A stretch of DNA of 64,000 nt from Chloroflexi bacterium 54-19. GTDB taxonomy: Bacteria; Chloroflexota; Chloroflexia; Chloroheliales; Chloroheliaceae. Position numbers and translations under genes: made by a program. The stretch is taken from assembly GCA_001898225.1 (NCBI GenBank), contig MKTJ01000017.1:62001-126000 (forward strand), written 5' to 3'. The notes under the pieces are model-generated. The model worked only from the letters and a program-made list of their open reading frames with translations. It was not told where the DNA came from and searched no databases. Every line of letters starts with the position of its first letter. The first letter of the stretch is position 1. Below, piece by piece: positions 38,737-47,349 of the stretch.

Positions 38737-40089
38737 TTAAAGATTTTCAATCAGGTCTATAAAACGGTTCTCGGCCCAGGCCCCATGTGGGTCAAAATAA
38801 TGGCCGTCCCACAATCCGAAAAGCCCCACCGGGTGACCGCCGCTAAGAGCCAGCAGTTGCCAGCCCCTGGTAAAACCGGGGTCAAGCGGCAGACACAACC
38901 CGCTTTCGTCGCGGATTTGCCATTCTTCTTCGCCCGCCCGGACCGGGTAGACCCGCCCTAAAGCTAGCGGAAACTGCTCCAACCAGGGGTTTTCGGCCAG
39001 GGCCTGGCTGTAACCTTCCAACAGGTCGTCGCAACCGGCCACACCGGGCCATTCCTCGAAGCTGGGATTATGCCGGGCTCCCGGTTTCACCAGCGCCCGC
39101 ATGGGGTATGACCCCGGAAAATAGACCAGTTCGGCATCGAGGTTACTGCCCGGCACCAGGCTGGTATCGAGCGGCTGGCTGCCATGCGCGAAGTCCAGCA
39201 CCACGGCAGCCCGACCACTCGTGCTCCCCCACAGCCAGGTGCGCTGGGTCTTCAGACGATTATCGTCTTCCTCGCGGGTCTGGCCCAACACCAACCAGCG
39301 GTCGAATTGCCCGGTGGCCTGGGCCAGTTCATCCTGGTTCTGGGTCCAGCCGACCTGGTTGCGGACCTCCGCCTGCAACTCGCCCGGCAAATTTTCGAGG
39401 TTACGATAGCCTTCCAGCAACAAATGCAGTTGGCCCAATTTTTCGAGCAAGCGTTCCTGCCAGCGGTAGTTACTGGCGGCAGTCCCGCCCATTTCGCGCA
39501 ACCGCCGGGCTACCCCTGGGGCCTGGGCATCTACCATCCGGGCAGCGATGCCGTCCCAGAACTTATAAGGCTGCCCCTTGGCCGCCGCGAGACCACCTCG
39601 CATCAAGTCGCCCAGCCAAACTTGTAAATCTTCAAGGCCCGCCGTTACCTTGGCCTGGCGCTGGTCGGCCCGTTTGTCCTGCCCGGCCTTATTCGGGGCG
39701 GCCTTTTTAGGCGGCGCGGCGGCAGCAACTTCCTCGGCTTTCTCCTGCCGTTTGGCCCGCTTTTCCAGCCATTCGTTTACCCAACCCGGCGGTCCATCTG
39801 CCGGGCGCGCAAAAGCGGACGGCTGGTCGGCCAGCAACAAGAAAAGACCCAGCGCATGCTTACAGGGAAACTTTCGGCTGGGACAGGTGCAGTGATAAGC
39901 CGGTTCTTCGAGGTAAATTTCGGTCTGGTAAGGTGTTTTCCCGCTACCCTGACATTCCCCCCAGACCACCACATCATTGACGCCCAGGGATTTCCATTTG
40001 CTCCTGGCGGCCAGCCCTTTTCCGGCGCTGGCCGAACTGGCGTCCGGGGCCAGTTTAAGTATCTGTTCCGGGGTCCAACCTGCTGTCAA
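38737..40089 (-). CDS. SWIM zinc-finger protein
   Basis: The first gene of the cluster on the minus strand. A SWIM zinc finger (CxCxnCxH) is at Cys67, Cys69, Cys76 and His78 (CTCPSRKFPCKHALG). A basic, Lys/Ala-rich linker (about 105-155) leads to a larger C-terminal part of helices and strands with no recognised domain. SWIM fingers bind DNA or proteins. It starts at TTG, supported by GGGAG six bases upstream. Likely the recognition subunit of the cluster. Nothing in the sequence shows the target. Confidence 0.85.
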   Translation of the reverse strand: MTAGWTPEQILKLAPDASSASAGKGLAARSKWKSLGVNDVVVWGECQGSGKTPYQTEIYLEEPAYHCTCPSRKFPCKHALGLFLLLADQPSAFARPADGPPGWVNEWLEKRAKRQEKAEEVAAAAPPKKAAPNKAGQDKRADQRQAKVTAGLEDLQVWLGDLMRGGLAAAKGQPYKFWDGIAARMVDAQAPGVARRLREMGGTAASNYRWQERLLEKLGQLHLLLEGYRNLENLPGELQAEVRNQVGWTQNQDELAQATGQFDRWLVLGQTREEDDNRLKTQRTWLWGSTSGRAAVVLDFAHGSQPLDTSLVPGSNLDAELVYFPGSYPMRALVKPGARHNPSFEEWPGVAGCDDLLEGYSQALAENPWLEQFPLALGRVYPVRAGEEEWQIRDESGLCLPLDPGFTRGWQLLALSGGHPVGLFGLWDGHYFDPHGAWAENRFIDLIENL

Positions 40090-40451
40090 ATTACGCTCCC
40101 ATTTCCGTTGTTCCGTTAATTCCTATCAAAGGCCACACAACTAAAACCTTTTGCCCCTGCTGAACCGGCAAAATTAGTCGCGCGACCCGGCTGGCTTTAT
40201 TATCGTGATAAATCCGATTTTTGGCTACCCCCTGAATGCGAAATTCTTATAAATTCATCAACCTCTTAATTAAAATAGCCCATTCCAAAAGCTTATCTGC
40301 AATTTTTGAACCGCTAAAAATAATAAAAGCGCCCTGCCGGTTAATTGCAAGACGCTTGGGAGATGGTATTTGTTAGGAGATAAGTGAACTGTGTGGTTAA
40401 ATTCCGGGGCCGCCTCACACACTTGAAACGGCTCGTTGATTCCGCCGCCTA
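40090..40451. other. Intergenic region between SWIM cluster and GH1 gene
   Basis: About 360 bp, AT-rich in the middle, with one intrinsic terminator for the GH1 operon. It must also contain the promoter of the SWIM/MoxR cluster, but I see no convincing -35/-10 pair. No coding frame of note. Confidence 0.5.
40327..40357 (-). terminator. Intrinsic terminator of the beta-glucoside operon
   Basis: On the minus strand AAGCGTCTTGC pairs with GCAGGGCGCTT (11 bp including G-U pairs), followed by TTTATTATTTTT. It lies about 95 bp after the GH1 stop codon. Confidence 0.72.
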
Positions 40452-41816
40452 TCAGGCGTTACTCTTAAGCAGGCTTTCGTACCAGTAGGCGCTATCCTTT
40501 ATAATACGTTTCTGGGTGGGATAGTCCACGTAGACGATGCCGAACCGCTTATCGTAGCCGTAGCCCCACTCGAAATTGTCGAGCAAGCTCCACACGAAAT
40601 ACCCGGCCAGGGGCACGCCATCCCGGTAGGCCCGCAAAGCCGCTCCGAAATGTTCTTGCAAATATTTCTTGCGCCCGGCGTCGTGGACAAAATTGTTGCC
40701 GTCTTCCTCCACCACGCTATCCTGGAAGGCCGAACCGTTTTCGGTTATGTAAAGCTTCTTTATCCCGTAATCACGGTGGAACCGGGTTAGCAACTGGTAA
40801 AGCCCTTCGGGATAAATCTCCCAGCCCATCGCCGTGTATTCCGAGCCTTCGTTAGGACGGTCCTTGAAACTCATGGTCGCCTGGTCGGCCCACTCCACCG
40901 GCAGGGTGCGGAAATAATAGTTCACGCCCATAAAATCGACCGGGGTCGAAATTATTTCCATGTCCTCTCGCTCAAGCGGCAAATACTGGCTGAGGATAGG
41001 ATACAGTTCCGTCGGGTAAGCCCCCTTGAACAGCGGGTCGAGAAAGAGGCGGTTATCCCAGGCGTCTTTGAGTTGAGCCAGTTGTTCAGCCCCAGGACGG
41101 CCCGGCTCGATATAGTTGAAACTCAAGGTAACGCCCACTTCCGCGTCCGACCGGAGCGCGTTCCGGCGCAGGGCAGGCACCGCCAGGCCGTGCGCCAGCA
41201 GCATATGATGGGTCGCCCGCACCGCTTTTTCCATGCTGTGCAGACCCGGCGCATGGACTCCCTGGAGATAGCCCAAAATGCTCGCCACCCAGGGCTCGTT
41301 GAGGGTAATCCAACCCTTGACCCGGTCGCCCAATAACCGCGAAATCTTGTCGGCGTACTCCTGGAAATAGAGGGCCGTATCCCGGTTGCTCCAACCGCCC
41401 TTATCCTCAAGCACCTGCGGCAAATCCCAGTGGTAAAGGGTTGCGTAAGGCTGGATGTTTTTTTCAAGTAGTTCGTCTACCAGGCGGGCGTAAAAGTCCA
41501 CCCCTTTAAGATTTATCTCGCCCTTACCCTCCGGCACAATGCGCGGCCAGGCTATCGAAAAGCGATAGCTGTTGAGACCAAGCTGGCTCATCAGGCCAAC
41601 ATCTTCTTTGTAACGGTGATAATGGTCGCAGGCCACGTCGCCGGTATCGTCGTTATCCACCTTCCCCGGTGTATGCGAAAAAGTATCCCAGATACTGGGG
41701 CTGCGGCCATCCTCGTTAACGGCGCCCTCGATTTGATACGAGGCCGTAGCAACACCCCAGGCAAAATCGGCAGGGAAATCCGACCGCGCCAGTTCCGGCT
41801 TTGGTTCCGCACTCAT
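40452..41816 (-). CDS. GH1 beta-glucosidase
   Basis: Family 1 beta-glycosidase of 454 residues with the complete fold. N-terminal signature FAWGVATASYQIEGAVNEDG; acid/base Glu174 in TLNEPW; nucleophile Glu359 in YITENGS; the aglycone-side WSLLDNFEWGYGYDKRFG motif near the end. It lacks a signal peptide, so it would cleave imported cellobiose-like disaccharides in the cytoplasm. GGAGG lies before the ATG. It is the last gene of the operon binding protein, MalF-like, MalG-like, GH1, so the transporter most likely imports beta-glucosides. Confidence 0.95.
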   Translation of the reverse strand: MSAEPKPELARSDFPADFAWGVATASYQIEGAVNEDGRSPSIWDTFSHTPGKVDNDDTGDVACDHYHRYKEDVGLMSQLGLNSYRFSIAWPRIVPEGKGEINLKGVDFYARLVDELLEKNIQPYATLYHWDLPQVLEDKGGWSNRDTALYFQEYADKISRLLGDRVKGWITLNEPWVASILGYLQGVHAPGLHSMEKAVRATHHMLLAHGLAVPALRRNALRSDAEVGVTLSFNYIEPGRPGAEQLAQLKDAWDNRLFLDPLFKGAYPTELYPILSQYLPLEREDMEIISTPVDFMGVNYYFRTLPVEWADQATMSFKDRPNEGSEYTAMGWEIYPEGLYQLLTRFHRDYGIKKLYITENGSAFQDSVVEEDGNNFVHDAGRKKYLQEHFGAALRAYRDGVPLAGYFVWSLLDNFEWGYGYDKRFGIVYVDYPTQKRIIKDSAYWYESLLKSNA

Positions 41817-41908
41817 TGTTTGTTACCTCCAACCTTTGAAGATTTGAAAACTGCCGGTTAACTCTATTTCCAGGCTCTAAAACCCCGCCGGACAGCGCCG
41901 GGCCGAGC

Positions 41909-42997
41909 TTATTTCTCGACCCCGGTGCTGACCACGCCCTGCATGAACTGGCGTTGAGCCAGGAAAAAGAGGATAGCCGGTAAAATCATCGTCAGGACCG
42001 CCGTCGCCATCGCCCGCGTCGGGTGGGAGCCGTAGGTGCTGACGAACTTGGCGATACCTACCGAAATCGGGTACAAATCTTCTTTGCCGACCAGGTAAAC
42101 CAGTGGGTTAAAATAGTCGTTCCAGGTATAGAAGAAGTGGAACAACGTTACCGCCGTAATGGCCGGGATAGCCTGGGGCACGATAACCCAGACCAGGGTC
42201 CGTAACGGGTTAGCCCCGTCTACCTCGGCGGCTTCGTCCAGTTCTTTGGGGATACCCATGAAATACTGGCGCAGCAAGAAAACATCGTAAGCGTTCGCAA
42301 AAAAGGCCGGGACAAGCAAGGGCAGCCAGGTACCGGCCCAGCCAATCTTGGCAAACGCGATAAACAGAGGAATAATCGTGGCCTGGGGCGGCAAAACGAT
42401 GGTTGAAATAAGCAAGATAAAGAGAAAATTCTTGCCCGGAATCTTAAAGCGGGCAAAGGCGTAAGCCACCATAATACACGAAATCAGGGTGCCTATCGTG
42501 CTTATGACCGCAATTACAAACGTGTTGCGAAACAGCAGCGGAAAGTTTACTTCGTTCCAGGCCGCCGTAAAGTTATCAAATACCGGCGCGAAAGTGTAAA
42601 CGGGGTCGAGGACGCGGTAGCGACCTTTCCAGTTAAAGACGCCGTTATTTACATTCGATGGGTCAATAAAGTCGGCATCTTCGCGGTAGCCTTTGACCAG
42701 TGCCCATTGTTTCACCCCGTCAGCCGTGGGAACGTTATAGAGCGGTAAATCCTTGCCCTCATAATTATAAGTGACAGCTTTGGCAGGCCACAACGGGGCA
42801 TTTTGGGCCGAAAGCTGTTCCTCAGGCTTAAAAGCCAGCGTCAACATATAGCCAAGAGGCAACAGGAATAACAGCATTATCAGGAAACCGACCAGACTTA
42901 CAAGGATAGTTGGCAGAATGTTTCGCCGCTTCATTCTGCGAAGCTCAAAGCGAGGTGCCACAGACCGGCGAACCCGAACTTCTTTAACAGTTGCCAT
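41909..42997 (-). CDS. Sugar ABC permease, MalG type, with enlarged external loop
   Basis: Permease subunit of 362 residues, longer than usual (about 280-300) because of an extracytoplasmic insertion of roughly 75 residues between the first and second membrane helices (about residues 60-135; EGKDLPLYNVPTADGVKQWA). The EAA loop reads LDEAAEVDGANPLRTLVWVI with the following Pro. Five further helices follow. It lies 56 bp downstream of the MalF-like gene. The enlarged loop may help dock the lipoprotein; similar insertions occur in some cellobiose/beta-glucoside systems. Confidence 0.92.
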   Translation of the reverse strand: MATVKEVRVRRSVAPRFELRRMKRRNILPTILVSLVGFLIMLLFLLPLGYMLTLAFKPEEQLSAQNAPLWPAKAVTYNYEGKDLPLYNVPTADGVKQWALVKGYREDADFIDPSNVNNGVFNWKGRYRVLDPVYTFAPVFDNFTAAWNEVNFPLLFRNTFVIAVISTIGTLISCIMVAYAFARFKIPGKNFLFILLISTIVLPPQATIIPLFIAFAKIGWAGTWLPLLVPAFFANAYDVFLLRQYFMGIPKELDEAAEVDGANPLRTLVWVIVPQAIPAITAVTLFHFFYTWNDYFNPLVYLVGKEDLYPISVGIAKFVSTYGSHPTRAMATAVLTMILPAILFFLAQRQFMQGVVSTGVEK

Positions 42998-43053
42998 ATT
43001 TTTTCTTTACTCTCACCCTTCTTATGTGTTCGTCCTTGCCGGAACCGACTACA

Positions 43054-44025
43054 TCAGGCTTCGCCGCCCGCATAGTAAACACTCCGCTGCCCGAACCGGA
43101 ACAGCAGCGTGGTTAAAATCATCACGATAACAAATAGCAGCAAGGCCAGGGTCGAAGCGTACCCCATATCATTAAATACAAAAGCTTGCCGGTAGAAGTA
43201 CAGGTTATAGAACATGGTCGAGCCCTGTGGGTCACCATTGCGACCGCCAATCAGGAGGGCTGCCACGAAAAACTGGAAGGCGTTAATAACACTCAAAACC
43301 ACGTTATAGAAAATGACCGGCGAAATCATGGGGATGGTGATAAAGAAAAAGCGCCGGACCCCTCCGGCCCCATCCAGAGTTGCCGCCTCATATAACTCGG
43401 TCGGAACGCTTTGCAACGCCCCCAGGTAAATCAGCATCAGGTTGCCGATGGCCCACAGGCTCAAAAGGTTGAGCGCGGGAATAGCCCACATCGGGTCACT
43501 CAACCAGCGGGGCCCTTCGATGCCGAATATTTTTAAGAGACCATTAATCCAGCCGGACTGAGAGTTCAAAACCCCCTGGAAGACCAGCACTCCGGCCACC
43601 ACCGGGATAACCGTCGGCAGGAAGAAAAGCGTCCTGAAAATATTGGGGGCAATCAGGTGCCGGGAATTTACCAGTAACGCAAAAAGCAGGGGCACTACCA
43701 GGCCCAGCGGCACCGCAATCAGGGTGTATTTAATCGTAACCCCCATTGAATTGAGAATGTCCGGGTCCGAGAAAAGGCGGGCGTAGTTAGACAGGCCGAC
43801 AAAGTCAAAGTTGCCAAAGGCAAACTCTTTTGTGGCGCTATAGTTGGTGAAACTGAGGAAAAAGGTAAAGATAATCGGCAGCAACTGAAAAGTTAAGAGG
43901 CCGATAAACCAGGGTGATAAAAAGAAAAGACCCCACTTCAAGCGCTGCATCGCCACCCGGCTGCGCCTATCCTTAATAGTGGGCATTAAAATCGGGGTCT
44001 GGGTGTCGTTCTTCGTTACAGCCAT
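43054..44025 (-). CDS. Sugar ABC permease, MalF type
   Basis: Permease half of 323 residues with six membrane helices, the first at about 30-52 (LFFLSPWFIGLLTFQLLPII), and the EAA loop YEAATLDGAGGVRRFFFITI then Pro. AGGAGA precedes the ATG. It follows the binding-protein gene after a 90-bp gap that holds a perfect hairpin. No ATPase gene is nearby. Confidence 0.93.
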   Translation of the reverse strand: MAVTKNDTQTPILMPTIKDRRSRVAMQRLKWGLFFLSPWFIGLLTFQLLPIIFTFFLSFTNYSATKEFAFGNFDFVGLSNYARLFSDPDILNSMGVTIKYTLIAVPLGLVVPLLFALLVNSRHLIAPNIFRTLFFLPTVIPVVAGVLVFQGVLNSQSGWINGLLKIFGIEGPRWLSDPMWAIPALNLLSLWAIGNLMLIYLGALQSVPTELYEAATLDGAGGVRRFFFITIPMISPVIFYNVVLSVINAFQFFVAALLIGGRNGDPQGSTMFYNLYFYRQAFVFNDMGYASTLALLLFVIVMILTTLLFRFGQRSVYYAGGEA

Positions 44026-44047
44026 AATAAATTCTCTCCTAATTTGC

Positions 44048-44082
44048 CTGATGCACCACCTGCTTCACAGGTGGTGCATCAG
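44048..44082 (-). other. Perfect 15-bp hairpin between binding protein and permeases
   Basis: CTGATGCACCACCTG (44048-44062) and its exact complement (44068-44082) around CTTCA. Placed between the lipoprotein stop and the permease start, it is the kind of element that halts part of the transcripts or shields the 5' mRNA, raising binding protein over permease. Confidence 0.8.
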
Positions 44083-44114
44083 CTACGCAAAATACTGATT
44101 TAATCTATCAGGCT

Positions 44115-45740
44115 TTAACTGGCGGCTTTGAAAAGCGCATCAAGTTGGGACTGAAGCTTATCAATTTCCGAGTTGATGTTCAGGTCAGGAGTCTGGTCCA
44201 TCAAAGTACGGAACTTGTTGAAAGCATCGTTTGCCTTGATAATGTTGGGTAGCCAGGACTCGTGGTTCGGGAGGTCCGGGTATTTCAACATTTCTTCCGC
44301 CACCGACCAGTCAACTTTGTTGTTGCCCAGGCGGGAGTTCAAGGTGGTGAAGAACTCGGCGCGGTCGGCCTGGTTAGCCGGCATACCGCCGTAAATCTGG
44401 TACAGGTCTTTGTCAACTACCATCTTGCTAAGAACATCGAAGGCAACCTTCTGGTTCTTGCTCGATTTGAGGATGGCGAAGGTGTCACCGTGGAGTTTGG
44501 CGGTAATCTTGCCATTGATAGTCGGCATTACGGCGATGTCCCAGTTCTGCTTGGCGATGTCGAAACAGCAGGTGTACCAGGTGTGGCTGGCCTGCATCGC
44601 AACGTGGCCGGATTTGAACTCGTTACCTTTGGCGAGCAGGTCGCTCTGCTGGTAGTCGTTGTTCGGCGAGATGTGCAGTTTCCAGATGCTGTTGTAATAC
44701 CAGGTCCAGGCTTGGCGCCAGTTATCCGGAATTTTAGCAGTCTTCTGGTCAGCCGGGTCGTAAGGCAGACCGCCACCGAACAGGACAGCGACGCCACGGG
44801 CATCGGTCGGGCCATCAAAGAAACCAAACTGGGTAATGTTCTTGGCATCGAAGTTCGCGTCGGTCGCAGCGTTGCCACTCTTGTCAACGGTCAGTTCCTG
44901 GGCCAGGGCCGTAAAGGTATCAAGGTTCCAGTCTTTGCCGTCATACTTTTCACCGACCTTGTGGGGCGGGTAAGGCAGCTTGGCTTCGTCGAACAGGTCT
45001 TTATTGTAATAGATGAAGCTGGGGAAGAGCGCGAACGGAATACCAACCAGCGTGCCTTCGTCTTTGGTGAAGTCGAGCAGCGCCGGGTCGTATTTGCTCA
45101 GGTCCACACCGGCAGCCTGAGCCAGCGGGGCGATGTCCGTCCAGGCACCCTGGAAGCTGGCGCGACCGGCTTTACCAACCGGGCCAACGATGTCGGGGCC
45201 CTGACCGGCGGCGAGCTGAGCCTTCAAGGTATCATAGGATTCAGGGTTGTGGACGACCTGCATAATTACGCAAGCTTCGGTCTGGGACTTGTTGTATTTG
45301 TCAGCCCAGGCTTGTTCTTTCGGAATAACGTCCGCGTCAGCACCGGCACCCAGGCCGATATACCAGGTAATCTTGGTAGCGCCGGAAGCGCAACCTTCAC
45401 CGGTAGAGATAACCGTGGTCGGCGGAGGGGTCGTCGAGGAAGCGGCGGCAGTCGTCGCGGCGGGGGTAGTGGCCGCCGGAGTCGTTGCGGCAGCGGTTGT
45501 AGCCGCAGCCGTGGTCGCAGCAGCCGTAGTGGCCGCAGCGGCAGTTGTTGCCGCAGCAGCGGTTGTAGCGGCGGCGGTCGTAGCGGCAGCGGGAGCCGTA
45601 GTCGCAGCCGGGGCGGTCGTAGCGGTATTGTCGCCGCAAGCGGCCAACACAACGGACATCAGCAACACGAGCGTTGCTATATACGAGATTTTTTTGCTCG
45701 CGAAGGAGCTTTCCCGGCCCGTTGGCTTAGAAAGGTGCAT
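44115..45740 (-). CDS. Beta-glucoside-type ABC solute-binding lipoprotein
   Basis: Lipoprotein with signal peptide and lipobox VLAAC (Cys35), then a long linker of Thr/Ala repeats (about 38-110) that would hold the binding domain away from the membrane. The mature domain resembles family 1 sugar-binding proteins (KITWYIGLGAGADADVIPKE, then VGIPFALFPSFIYYNKDLFD). I chose the ATG at 45740 with AAGGAGG upstream; a frame to 45806 lacks a ribosome binding site. The first gene of the operon with permeases and GH1. A sigma-70 promoter with an overlapping LacI-type operator lies about 220 bp upstream. Confidence 0.92.
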   Translation of the reverse strand: MHLSKPTGRESSFASKKISYIATLVLLMSVVLAACGDNTATTAPAATTAPAAATTAAATTAAAATTAAAATTAAATTAAATTAAATTPAATTPAATTAAASSTTPPPTTVISTGEGCASGATKITWYIGLGAGADADVIPKEQAWADKYNKSQTEACVIMQVVHNPESYDTLKAQLAAGQGPDIVGPVGKAGRASFQGAWTDIAPLAQAAGVDLSKYDPALLDFTKDEGTLVGIPFALFPSFIYYNKDLFDEAKLPYPPHKVGEKYDGKDWNLDTFTALAQELTVDKSGNAATDANFDAKNITQFGFFDGPTDARGVAVLFGGGLPYDPADQKTAKIPDNWRQAWTWYYNSIWKLHISPNNDYQQSDLLAKGNEFKSGHVAMQASHTWYTCCFDIAKQNWDIAVMPTINGKITAKLHGDTFAILKSSKNQKVAFDVLSKMVVDKDLYQIYGGMPANQADRAEFFTTLNSRLGNNKVDWSVAEEMLKYPDLPNHESWLPNIIKANDAFNKFRTLMDQTPDLNINSEIDKLQSQLDALFKAAS

Positions 45741-45962
45741 AGTTTTCCTCCTTGAAAAGATTTTTGGCACGTCAAAATCACGGAAAGCAGCAGGCACTAC
45801 TACCAATCGTTAAAAAACCGAATGTTAAATTTTTGGTACAGAAAATTTACCTGGTTGCTGTTGCCCGGTTTTTAGGTTGCAAAAAAGTTAGGCTCGACAG
45901 CCTGCAAGGGTTAGATTGCGTTATTAGCCATTAATCAAATCATTTTAGCTAAGAATGAATTG

Positions 45963-45991
45963 ATGATACAATACTTTGAAAGCGGTGTCAA
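45963..45991 (-). promoter_or_regulatory. Sigma-70 promoter of the beta-glucoside operon
   Basis: Minus strand TTGACA (45986-45991), 17-bp spacer, TATCAT (45963-45968), near consensus. The operator TGAAAGCGGTGTCA overlaps the -35 box and spacer, so a bound repressor would exclude RNA polymerase. Confidence 0.75.
45977..45990. promoter_or_regulatory. LacI-type operator O1
   Basis: TGAAAGCGGTGTCA, a 14-bp near-palindrome with a central CG, differing at one position from the complement of the operator near the regulator gene. It is the probable binding site of the adjacent LacI-family protein. Confidence 0.72.
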
Positions 45992-46227
45992 GAGTATTAA
46001 TTCAAATGAACAAATATGATTGTTTTTTCAAACTAATATTTCAAGGGCAAAGCCGCTAAAAGGCCCTGGAATGGCTTATTTTAGCCTCGAATTGTAAACA
46101 ATTCTTTGTAAACAACTCTAATTTGTTCAAAATTGGGTAAAAGTCGCGATTTCCCTAAATTTGGGTCTTGGAATTTGTTGCAACCCGTGCAATAATAAGC
46201 GCGTAAATGTCGTTTTTTTCACAGAAT

Positions 46228-46257
46228 TTGTGAAACCGCTTTCAAAGTCGTTATAAC
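46228..46257 (+). promoter_or_regulatory. Candidate promoter of the LacI regulator
   Basis: TTGTGA (46228-46233), 18-bp spacer, TATAAC (46252-46257). The operator TGAAACCGCTTTCA lies across the -35 box and spacer, mirroring the layout at the other end and suggesting autoregulation. An alternative pair TTGGAA/AATAAT lies about 60 bp upstream. Confidence 0.5.
46231..46244. promoter_or_regulatory. LacI-type operator O2
   Basis: TGAAACCGCTTTCA; its complement TGAAAGCGGTTTCA matches O1 at 13 of 14 positions. It also abuts a TTTCACA/TGTGAAA inverted repeat (46217-46235). Confidence 0.72.
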
Positions 46258-46294
46258 CAGGCTGACTGCCTAGCAATAGAATATTTAAGGTGTT

Positions 46295-47344
46295 ATGAGT
46301 AAAAAAAGGCGCAACTCCATAACGATTTTTGATATAGCCAGCGAAGCGGGCGTCTCTGCCAGTACCGTTTCTCGCGTTTTAAATAACAGCATGCCGGTCG
46401 ACCCCGCCAAACGCGACGCCGTCATGAAAGCTATCCAGACCCTCAATTACAAGCCCAACCTGGCCGCCCAGGAGCTAGGGCGCGGGCGAACTATGACTAT
46501 TGGCATCCTGATGCCCCTTAGTGTCAGTATTTTTTATAACACCATCATTAATGGGATCGAACAACGCCTGGAACAGACCCCCTATCGCTCCCTGGTGGCG
46601 GCCAGCAACTTTAACCCGCAGGAAGAACATAAACTGCTCGATTTACTGGTTGCCCGCAAGGTAGATGGCATCATTTCCCTGTGGAGCCAGCTCGACGAGA
46701 ACTATTTACTTGAGATAGCGAAAGAAACCCCTTTCATTTCGATTGGGCGGGTCCTGCCCGGTATCGAGAAACATTCCCTGGTCGTTTCAAACATGCTGGG
46801 GGCCTACCAGGCTACCCGTTACCTGATTGAACGGGGGCATACCCGCATCGCCCATATCACAGGGGCCCTTTCCGTACCCGATGGTGTGCAGCGTCTGGAG
46901 GGATATAAAAAAGCTTTGAAAGAGGCCGGGTTAGAGGTAGACCCGCAACTGATTGTGGAAGGTGACTTTGACGAACAGGCCGGACTCTTCGGGGTGGGGG
47001 TGCTGTTTGCCAGGGGAGCCCGCTTTACGGCTCTTTTCGCGGGCAACGATATGATGGCAATGGGGGCGCGGCTCGGTTTCTACCGGCACGGTATGCGGGT
47101 GCCGGACGACGTTTCCCTGGTAGGCTTTGACGACCAACCCGGCGCGGCTTACACAATCCCACCGCTTACAACTGTCCGCCAACCCCTGGTTGAAATGGGC
47201 CGCATGGCAGGCCAGGCTATCCTCGATCTGATTGAAGACCAGGAACCCGACCTACCTCAATTTAACACCGAACTGCTTATCCGCGAATCGGTGGCAACCG
47301 TCGTGCGGAACGACTTTAACTATAAGATGTACATGCCCAGTTGA
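46295..47344 (+). CDS. LacI-family transcriptional repressor
   Basis: Sugar-responsive repressor of 349 residues. The N-terminal helix-turn-helix and hinge are canonical (TIFDIASEAGVSASTVSRVL, then NYKPNLAAQELGRGRT). The periplasmic-binding-protein-type core spans about 65-340 with GRVLPGIEKHSLVVSNMLGA and DVSLVGFDDQPGAAYTIPPL. AAGGTG precedes the ATG. It is divergent from the beta-glucoside uptake operon, with near-identical operators in both promoters, so it most likely represses that operon and itself until a beta-glucoside is present. Confidence 0.94.
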   Translation: MSKKRRNSITIFDIASEAGVSASTVSRVLNNSMPVDPAKRDAVMKAIQTLNYKPNLAAQELGRGRTMTIGILMPLSVSIFYNTIINGIEQRLEQTPYRSLVAASNFNPQEEHKLLDLLVARKVDGIISLWSQLDENYLLEIAKETPFISIGRVLPGIEKHSLVVSNMLGAYQATRYLIERGHTRIAHITGALSVPDGVQRLEGYKKALKEAGLEVDPQLIVEGDFDEQAGLFGVGVLFARGARFTALFAGNDMMAMGARLGFYRHGMRVPDDVSLVGFDDQPGAAYTIPPLTTVRQPLVEMGRMAGQAILDLIEDQEPDLPQFNTELLIRESVATVVRNDFNYKMYMPS

Positions 47345-47349
47345 AGCAA

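Larger units (their letters stand above)
45741..46294. promoter_or_regulatory. Divergent control region between beta-glucoside operon and LacI regulator
   Basis: An AT-rich spacer of about 550 bp with a promoter and matched operator at each end (see separate entries) and tandem 10-mers TTGTAAACAA (46092-46101 and 46106-46115) in the middle. No believable coding frame. Confidence 0.6.
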
